From positions 1-10,823 of the forward strand of contig DATJMR010000065.1 in the NCBI GenBank assembly GCA_035508595.1: a stretch of 10,823 nt of DNA, given 5' to 3'. The stretch is from Dyella_B sp035508595 (lineage in GTDB: Bacteria; Pseudomonadota; Gammaproteobacteria; Xanthomonadales; Rhodanobacteraceae). Every line of letters starts with the position of its first letter. The first letter of the stretch is position 1. The position numbers and the translations under genes were made by a program. This document shows, piece after piece, positions 6,617 through 10,823 of the stretch. The notes under the pieces were generated by a model. It did not search any database and was not told the origin of the DNA. It was given only the letters and a program-made list of their open reading frames with translations.

Positions 6617-6657
6617 TGTCCGCGGACACCGGACACCGCCGCGCGGACAGTGTCCGC
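6617..6657. promoter_or_regulatory. Cluster of TGTCC/GGACA inverted repeats, probable activator (UAS) sites
   Basis: TGTCCGCGGACA at 6617-6628 is a perfect 12-bp palindrome. GCGGACA at 6643-6649 and TGTCCGC at 6651-6657 form a second palindrome around one base. A fifth half-site, GGACA, lies at 6631-6635, giving a tandem GGACACC pair at 6624-6637. The two palindromes centre about 99 and 127 bp upstream of the predicted sigma-54 start, the usual range for enhancer-binding proteins. The protein that binds them is not in the window. The sites could also affect the divergent lipoprotein gene. Confidence 0.65.
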
Positions 6658-6691
6658 AGCCGGGTGCGGGCGCCAGCGCGCTAAGCCGGCG

Positions 6692-6723
6692 TTCGGCGTT
6701 GAACCGCGGCAACGCGCTAGGAT
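6692..6723 (+). promoter_or_regulatory. Possible promoter of the lipoprotein gene
   Basis: TAGGAT at 6718-6723 could be a -10 element, about 50 bp before the lipoprotein ATG. The best upstream hexamer, TTGAAC at 6699-6704, is only 13 nt away, too short for a usual -35. No better pair is seen in this 290-bp divergent gap, so this is a weak call. Confidence 0.25.
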
Positions 6724-6771
6724 GCAATGCGGACGCACTGTTTCCCCTTCCTCGCTTTCATGGAGTTACGT

Positions 6772-7200
6772 ATGCGCAAGACTCTGCTGCTGCTCGCGCC
6801 TGTTGTGCTGCTCGGCGGCTGTACCTGGGGTATCAATCCCGATCCGGGATCCAGCACTGTCCGCACGGTGTGGAGCGGCGATGTATCGGGTTGCCACGAT
6901 CTGGGCAAGATCACCGTGTCGGTGATGGATCACGTCGGGCCGTTTGATCGCAATGACATCAAAGTGCGCGACGAACTGCAGGTACAAGCACGCAACAGCG
7001 CCATGAGCATGCATGCGGACACCATGAAGCCGCTGGGCGACCCGGTCGACGGCACGCAAGCGTGGGAAGCCTATTCCTGCGGCAACCGTCAGGTGGGGCC
7101 TTCTGAGCCGCCGCCCGTGCAGAACCAGAATCCAGGCTCGCAACCGCCCCCGCCCCAGCAAGGCGGTGGTTTTCAGACCTATCCCGCCAAAGGCGGTTGA
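6772..7200 (+). CDS. Small lipoprotein with proline-rich tail (DUF4156-like)
   Basis: A 142-residue predicted lipoprotein. MRKTLLLLAPVVLLGGC gives a short signal peptide with lipobox Leu14-Gly-Gly-Cys17. The mature core has two cysteines, Cys41 in GCHDLGKI and Cys103 in AYSCG, which may form a disulfide. The core also has a helix with ELQVQARNSAMSMHADT. The pattern of a Cys near LG, an ARNxA helix, an AD-T segment and a final Y-x-C resembles the DUF4156 family of small outer-membrane lipoproteins, with moderate certainty. Residues 111-142 are a proline/glutamine/glycine-rich tail. The start at 6772 is chosen over an in-frame ATG at 6727 because GGAG lies 6 nt before it and the signal peptide begins there. 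The stop is 1 nt from the stop of the convergent TetR gene. Confidence 0.8.
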   Translation: MRKTLLLLAPVVLLGGCTWGINPDPGSSTVRTVWSGDVSGCHDLGKITVSVMDHVGPFDRNDIKVRDELQVQARNSAMSMHADTMKPLGDPVDGTQAWEAYSCGNRQVGPSEPPPVQNQNPGSQPPPPQQGGGFQTYPAKGG

Positions 7201-7201
7201 T

Positions 7202-7816
7202 CTAGTCCCCGAATACGCCATGCAGATAACCCTGCATGGCGTGCTGCATTTGCGCTAATGCGGCCTGTTTGCCCGGCATGCCCGGTTCGGCATGTATCGC
7301 CACGGCGCCTTTCATCATCTGCTGCACGACCACCGCGGCCGCGTACGTTTCGTCTTGGGAGCGATGCGGCGCGCGACGCGTCAGCAGTGCCTGCAATTCG
7401 GCGCGAAAGCGTCGGCGAATGGTCATCGCGTCGGCCGCAGGCGTTGCCGAAGATTCCACCAGCATGACGAAAGCGGGATGACGCTTGCGGAACGCGATCA
7501 GGAACGGACACAACTGCTCGGCCCACTTCTGCGTCGTCCAATGCGGCGATTGCTCCGCGAGCTTTCCCAGCTGAGCGTAAAAATCCTGCGCGTATTGCTC
7601 CAGCAACGCGCGCGCCAAAATCTCTTTGGTGGGAAAAAACTGATAAAGCGACCCGATCGCCGCGCCGGCGCGCGCCGCGACTTCTGTCATCGTGGTCGCT
7701 TCGTACCCCTTGTCGACGAAACACGAGGCGGCCGCTTCCAGCAGCGCCGCAACGCGCTCATGGCCGCGCTGGCGCTGGGGTTTGCGACGAGCGTCCGTTG
7801 ATTTTTGTGAGGGCAT
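7202..7816 (-). CDS. TetR-family transcriptional regulator
   Basis: A 204-residue TetR-type repressor. A basic N-terminal arm (residues 1-18) precedes the helix-turn-helix domain: ALLEAAASCFVDKGYEATTM, then TEVAARAGAAIGSLYQFFPTKEILARAL (about 44-71), which is the usual TetR recognition-helix pattern. The rest is an all-helical ligand and dimerisation domain without a recognisable ligand signature. Three in-frame starts exist: TTG at 7831, ATG at 7822 and ATG at 7816. The last is chosen because GGAG is 9 nt before it and only 3 nt before the 7822 codon. The gene is divergent from yecD and overlaps one of two matching palindromes, so it probably represses itself and yecD. It is convergent with the lipoprotein gene, with 1 nt between the stops. 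Confidence 0.9.
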   Translation of the reverse strand: MPSQKSTDARRKPQRQRGHERVAALLEAAASCFVDKGYEATTMTEVAARAGAAIGSLYQFFPTKEILARALLEQYAQDFYAQLGKLAEQSPHWTTQKWAEQLCPFLIAFRKRHPAFVMLVESSATPAADAMTIRRRFRAELQALLTRRAPHRSQDETYAAAVVVQQMMKGAVAIHAEPGMPGKQAALAQMQHAMQGYLHGVFGD

Positions 7817-7825
7817 CCTCATAAA
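7798..7825 (+). promoter_or_regulatory. Possible sigma-70 promoter of yecD
   Basis: TTGATT at 7798-7803 and CATAAA at 7820-7825 are separated by 16 nt, each matching the sigma-70 consensus at four of six bases. Transcription would begin near 7832, leaving about 38 nt before the GTG start. One palindrome lies between the two hexamers and the other just after the start site, where a bound repressor would block it. Confidence 0.4.
7807..7822. promoter_or_regulatory. TetR operator candidate, site 1
   Basis: GTGAGGGCATCCTCAT is an imperfect palindrome with arms TGAGG and CCTCA separated by 4 nt. It matches site 2 at 13 of 16 positions. It covers the alternative TetR start codons and the spacer of the possible yecD promoter. 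Confidence 0.55.
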
Positions 7826-7832
7826 CTCCAAG

Positions 7833-7848
7833 GTGAGGATATCCTCAC
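7833..7848. promoter_or_regulatory. TetR operator candidate, site 2
   Basis: GTGAGGATATCCTCAC is a perfect 16-bp palindrome in the TetR/yecD divergent gap, 26 bp centre to centre from site 1. Its length and position are typical of a TetR dimer site, and it would cover the transcription start region of both genes. Confidence 0.7.
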
Positions 7849-7869
7849 TTATTAAATTCGGAGAAGCCA

Positions 7870-8439
7870 GTGGAAAAGCTCGATCCGCGCCGTACGGCGC
7901 TTGTTCTTATCGACCTGCAGAAGGGTATCGTACCGTTCGCCGGCGGTCCTCACACCGCAGCAGATGTCCTGAACAAGGCCGGCACGCTAGCGCAGCGTTT
8001 CCGCGAACTGAGTGCTCCGGTGGTGCTTGTGCGCGTGGGCTGGTCTGCCGACGGGGGCGATGCGCTACGTCAGACCGTCGATCAGCCCAATCCGGCCAGA
8101 AGTCTTCCTGCCAACTGGTTGGAATTTGCCGATGAGCTGGGCGTGGTCGATAGCGACATCTGCGTGATCAAGCGCCAGTGGGGCGCGTTCTACGGCACCG
8201 AGCTGGAACTGCAACTGCGTCGTCGCGGCATCGAGCAGATCGTGCTTGGCGGGATCTCCACCAACATCGGCGTGGAATCGACCGCACGTAATGCGTGGGA
8301 GCTCGGTTTCGGCATCGTGTTTGCCGAAGATGTGATGAGCGCGGCAAGCGGCGAACATCATGCGTTCGCCGTCAGCAACATTTTCCCGCGATTGGGGCGA
8401 GTGCGTTCCACCGCGCAAATTCTCGACATGCTGAGTTGA
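7870..8439 (+). CDS. yecD: Isochorismatase-fold hydrolase, YecD type
   Basis: A 189-residue protein that matches E. coli YecD along its length in recalled motifs: ALVLIDLQKGIVPFAGGPHT, LVRVGWSAD, IKRQWGAFYGTELELQLRRRG, GGISTNIGVESTARNAWELG, and a final RVRSTAQILDML. Asp15 and Lys101 stand at the positions of the family's catalytic Asp and Lys. The usual catalytic cysteine is replaced by Gly134 (STNIGVES), as in YecD and in true isochorismatases. A cysteine-dependent amidase activity is therefore unlikely, and the substrate is unknown. Translation starts at GTG 7870 with GGAG 6 nt before it; no ATG alternative precedes the conserved N-terminus. The gene is divergent from the TetR gene across two palindromes, so repression by TetR is likely. 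A hairpin follows at 8463-8488. Confidence 0.9.
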   Translation: MEKLDPRRTALVLIDLQKGIVPFAGGPHTAADVLNKAGTLAQRFRELSAPVVLVRVGWSADGGDALRQTVDQPNPARSLPANWLEFADELGVVDSDICVIKRQWGAFYGTELELQLRRRGIEQIVLGGISTNIGVESTARNAWELGFGIVFAEDVMSAASGEHHAFAVSNIFPRLGRVRSTAQILDMLS

Positions 8440-8462
8440 TCCAGACTCCACCGCATCGCCGT

Positions 8463-8488
8463 CTCTCGCGTGTGAGCTCGCGCGAGAG
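8463..8488 (+). terminator. Hairpin after yecD
   Basis: CTCTCGCG (8463-8470) pairs with CGCGAGAG (8481-8488). Two more pairs inside, one of them G-T, give a 10-bp stem with a 6-nt loop. It lies 24 bp after the yecD stop. No T-run follows, so it may act as a weak terminator or a 3'-end stabiliser. Confidence 0.5.
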
Positions 8489-8790
8489 GCGTGTGGAATG
8501 TGCATCGATCAAGCGCGTCGCGCCCATGCGAAAACTCCCTGCGCACTAAAAATCGATCGCCTCATTTCGGTTTCTCACCGTCACCACGTCCTCGCGACGG
8601 GTTCTTCACGGCCATGGGTCAGGCCGGAGCCCGCTTCGGGCACTTCGAATGTTGCACTGCCGCGTCAGGGACGTGGCTTCGACGGACGCGATGTGATCGC
8701 CGTGCAGTGACAGTTGCCTTGCTTAGGCGATTTCCCGGTTTATTGCGCCGCAGCGTAAGAAGGTATTGCGACGCCTTTACAACTCGCCAT

Positions 8791-8802
8791 GAAAACGTTT
8801 AC
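8791..8802. promoter_or_regulatory. LacI/GalR-type operator candidate
   Basis: GAAAACGTTTAC is a 12-bp CG-centred palindrome with one mismatched pair. Its core AAACGTTT is typical of LacI/GalR-family operators. It lies 54 bp before the LacI-family start codon at 8857, which suggests autoregulation and, through readthrough, control of the TonB receptor gene downstream. Confidence 0.55.
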
Positions 8803-8856
8803 GTTTGCGCCGCTGCTAGGGTTTCGGGTCATCACTTTCATAGCGGGATGCGTTCG

Positions 8857-9921
8857 ATGACGACCAAAAGTGCAACTATCAGGGACGTTGCGCGCGAGGC
8901 GAAAGTCTCCGTGGCATCTGTGTCGCGTGTGCTCAACGGCACCGGAGGCGTGACGCCGGCGACGCAAAAAATCGTGCGCGAAGTGGCGGCGCGATTGCAT
9001 TACGTGCCGGACAACGCGGCGCGCAGTTTGATCACCGGGCGCACGAATACCATCGGTGCGGTATTGCCCGATCTGTACGGCGAATTTTTCTCCGAACTGA
9101 TTCGCGGCATCGATTTGGCGGCCCGTGCGCGCGGCTTGCATCTGCTGGTTTCCAGCTCGCACGACGGCGTCGAAGATGCCGCTGCCGCCGTGCGCGCCAT
9201 GCGCGGCCGGGTGGACGGCATGCTGATTCTTTCCGAATACGTCGACGCGGCATTCCTGGAAGAAAATCTGCCCGAAAAACTCCCGGCGGTACTGCTGGAC
9301 AGCCCCGTGAAAAGCGAGCGCTATCCGGTGCTCAATATCGATAGCCGTGCTGGCGCTGTCGCGATAGTGCGGCATCTGATCGAAACCGGGCGTCAGCACG
9401 TTGCATTTATCACAGGCCCGAAAAACAACTTCGACGCGCAGCAGCGCGAAAAAGGCTATCGCGCCGCGATGGCCAAGCATGCGCCGGGTGTGCCGCTCGC
9501 GATCGTGGCTGGCGACTTCTCCGAAGAATCGGGCTATCGCGCCGCGCGCGAACTGCTAGCGCGCAAAGAGCGCCCGCAAGCGGTGTTTGCTGCCAACGAC
9601 ATGATGGCGATCGGTTGTCTCTATGCCTTCAAAGAAGCAGGCGTCGATGTTCCGGGAGACATCGCTTTGGCCGGCTTCGACGACATTTTGATCGCGCGTT
9701 ACGTCACCCCGCCGCTCAGCACGGTGCAGGTGCGTATTGCCGATCTGGGCCGCATTGCGCTGGAACGCCTCGCGGCCATGCTGGATCCGGCCGACAAGAC
9801 GCCGGCATCGGTGCAGACGTTGGGATGTGACGTCGTCATCCGCGGTTCCTGTGGGGGAAAACCCGGCGCAGATGCTGCGCCACGCGAGCCTCGACGGTCG
9901 CGGCGACCATCACGCACATAA
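8857..9921 (+). CDS. LacI-family transcriptional regulator
   Basis: A 354-residue LacI/GalR-type regulator. The N-terminal helix-turn-helix and hinge are clear: ATIRDVAREAKVSVASVSRV (6-25), then TPATQKIVREVAARLHYVPD and NAARSL. The periplasmic-binding-protein-like domain follows, from TIGAVLPDLYGEFFSELIRG to the typical VFAANDMMAIGCLYAF and GDIALAGFDDILIARYVTPP blocks. The last 20 or so residues form an arginine/proline-rich tail beyond the usual end. The ATG at 8857 is preferred to ATG 8848 because GCGGGA stands 8 nt before it; earlier in-frame codons add non-conserved sequence. Effectors of this family are usually sugars, and the link to a TonB receptor suggests control of uptake of a sugar or oligosaccharide. 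The effector itself cannot be read from the sequence. Confidence 0.92.
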   Translation: MTTKSATIRDVAREAKVSVASVSRVLNGTGGVTPATQKIVREVAARLHYVPDNAARSLITGRTNTIGAVLPDLYGEFFSELIRGIDLAARARGLHLLVSSSHDGVEDAAAAVRAMRGRVDGMLILSEYVDAAFLEENLPEKLPAVLLDSPVKSERYPVLNIDSRAGAVAIVRHLIETGRQHVAFITGPKNNFDAQQREKGYRAAMAKHAPGVPLAIVAGDFSEESGYRAARELLARKERPQAVFAANDMMAIGCLYAFKEAGVDVPGDIALAGFDDILIARYVTPPLSTVQVRIADLGRIALERLAAMLDPADKTPASVQTLGCDVVIRGSCGGKPGADAAPREPRRSRRPSRT

Positions 9922-9955
9922 CGACACCCGTCTAATTTTCGGGGAGGGGAGAACG

Positions 9956-10823
9956 ATGAAAGCCGTATCACACTACAAAAAGCTCATGCTTGCACGGCTC
10001 ATTGCGGTATCCATCACTGCTGCCGCAGCGCTGCCGACGATTTCCTTCGCACAAAGCTCCGATGCCACGCTGCGCGGTACGGCTGCCGCCAACACCACCG
10101 TGACGGCGAAGAACGTCGCCACCGGCTACTCGCGCGTCACCACGTCGGGTGCCGACGGCACGTATGCCTTGGTGGGTTTGCAGCCCGGCACGTACCAGGT
10201 CGATGCAGGCCCTGGCACGCAACACACGGTAACGCTCACGGTGGCATCCACCGCCACGCTCAATCTCGTAGCGCCCGCGCCCTCGGCCGCGCCAATCAAT
10301 GCCAAGAATCTGGGTGGAGTAACCGTCACGGCCACCACGCTGCAGGAGATGACCACATCGGAAGTGGGCACGACCGTGACGCAACGCGAAATTTCCACGG
10401 TGCCGCAAATCACGCGCAACTTCCTCGAATTTGCCGACACCGTGCCGGGCATGGTGTTTACCGTGCAGCAGAATGGCAACACCAGTCTGCAATCGGGCGG
10501 TCAGGCACCGGCCGGCATCAACGTTTATATCGACGGTGTGGGTCAGAAAAACTACGTCGAAAACGGCGGCATCAGCGGCCAGAACAACACGCAAGGCAAT
10601 CCGTTTCCGCAGTTGGCAATCGGTGAATACAAAGTCATCACCTCCAACTACAAAGCGGAATACGACCAGATTTCCAGCGCCGCGGTGACCGCCGAAACCA
10701 AGTCGGGCACCAATGAATTTCATGGTGAACTGTTCGGCGATTGGACCGATACGCGCATGCGTTCAGAGACGCCGTCGGAAACGGCCATCAACCAGAAGCA
10801 GCCTTCGCACGACAAGGAATACG
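9956..10823 (+). CDS. Oar-like TonB-dependent receptor, N-terminal part (runs off the window)
   Basis: The first 289 codons of an outer-membrane receptor; no stop is reached. Residues 1-32 are a signal peptide ending SFA before Gln33. Residues 36-105 form a carboxypeptidase-regulatory-like beta-sandwich, with TAKNVATGYSRVTTSGADGTY and the LQPGTYQV turn. A TonB-box-like VTVTA is at 122-126. The plug domain follows, with TVPQITRNFLEFADTVPGM (148-166), INVYIDGVGQKN (188-199), and QLAIGEYKVITSNYKAEYD followed by TAETKSGTNEFHGE entering the barrel. This order is that of the Oar-like receptors common in Xanthomonadales. It starts 34 bp after the LacI-family stop with a strong GGGGAGGGGAG ribosome site. 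It is probably an importer for the substrate sensed by that regulator; the substrate is unknown. Confidence 0.9.
   Translation, partial: MKAVSHYKKLMLARLIAVSITAAAALPTISFAQSSDATLRGTAAANTTVTAKNVATGYSRVTTSGADGTYALVGLQPGTYQVDAGPGTQHTVTLTVASTATLNLVAPAPSAAPINAKNLGGVTVTATTLQEMTTSEVGTTVTQREISTVPQITRNFLEFADTVPGMVFTVQQNGNTSLQSGGQAPAGINVYIDGVGQKNYVENGGISGQNNTQGNPFPQLAIGEYKVITSNYKAEYDQISSAAVTAETKSGTNEFHGELFGDWTDTRMRSETPSETAINQKQPSHDKEY

Larger units (their letters stand above)
8440..8856. other. 417-bp non-coding stretch before the LacI-family gene
   Basis: No convincing gene is seen on either strand; frames here lack a ribosome site, family motifs or conserved composition. It holds the hairpin 8463-8488, a small GCCCG/CGGGC stem-loop at 8629-8641, and the LacI-type operator at 8791-8802. 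One short forward frame ending near 8708 could be the remnant of a lost gene but shows no recognisable domain. Confidence 0.5.

Noticed and set aside
6617..6657. The TGTCC/GGACA palindromes as a transcription terminator
   Set aside because: They lie upstream of two divergent genes, no transcript is expected to end there, and no T-run follows.
8498..8710. A 70-codon frame in the gap before the LacI-family gene, as a gene
   Set aside because: It overlaps the yecD terminator hairpin region, has no ribosome site and shows no recognisable motif; at most a remnant.
8491..9921. A 476-residue version of the LacI-family regulator
   Set aside because: The first 119 or more residues precede the conserved helix-turn-helix, cover the operator, and have no family match.

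Overview
The window is about 60 percent GC and looks like a chromosomal segment of a gammaproteobacterium, most likely the Xanthomonadales (Rhodanobacteraceae or Xanthomonadaceae). This placement rests on an E. coli-like set of UbiJ, UbiB, TruC, ArfB, TrmL and YecD proteins combined with a LacI regulator followed directly by a large Oar-type TonB-dependent receptor. It is inference, not a database result. No tRNA, rRNA, CRISPR array, transposase or phage gene is seen.

Layout. Positions 1-218 hold the C-terminus of a LysR-type regulator (+). Positions 267-713 hold a small exported NTF2-like protein (+), ending at a GC-rich hairpin shared with the convergent leftward block. From 6017 down to 756 runs a leftward, operon-like series: trmL, ubiJ, ubiB, truC, arfB, a PlsC-like acyltransferase and a LysE/RhtB exporter. 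Several junctions are ATGA overlaps. The series mixes tRNA modification (trmL, truC), ribosome rescue (arfB), ubiquinone biosynthesis (ubiJ, ubiB), phospholipid acylation and amino-acid export.

Upstream of trmL, still leftward, lie two very small tandem paralogous membrane proteins (68 and 60 residues) that I do not recognise. In front of them is a textbook sigma-54 control region. It has a -24/-12 element matching the consensus at every position (6533-6550), an IHF-type site (6566-6578), and a cluster of TGTCC/GGACA inverted repeats (6617-6657) placed as upstream activator sites about 100-127 bp from the predicted start. This module is the best candidate here for an undescribed system.

To the right are a proline-tailed lipoprotein (6772-7200, +) convergent with a TetR regulator (7816-7202, -). 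The TetR gene is divergent from a YecD-type isochorismatase-fold hydrolase (7870-8439, +). Two near-identical 16-bp palindromes in the TetR/yecD gap form a likely autoregulatory operator pair. After a 417-bp non-coding stretch with a LacI-type operator come a LacI-family regulator (8857-9921) and, 34 bp later, an Oar-like TonB-dependent receptor running off the right edge. These two probably begin a substrate-uptake locus.
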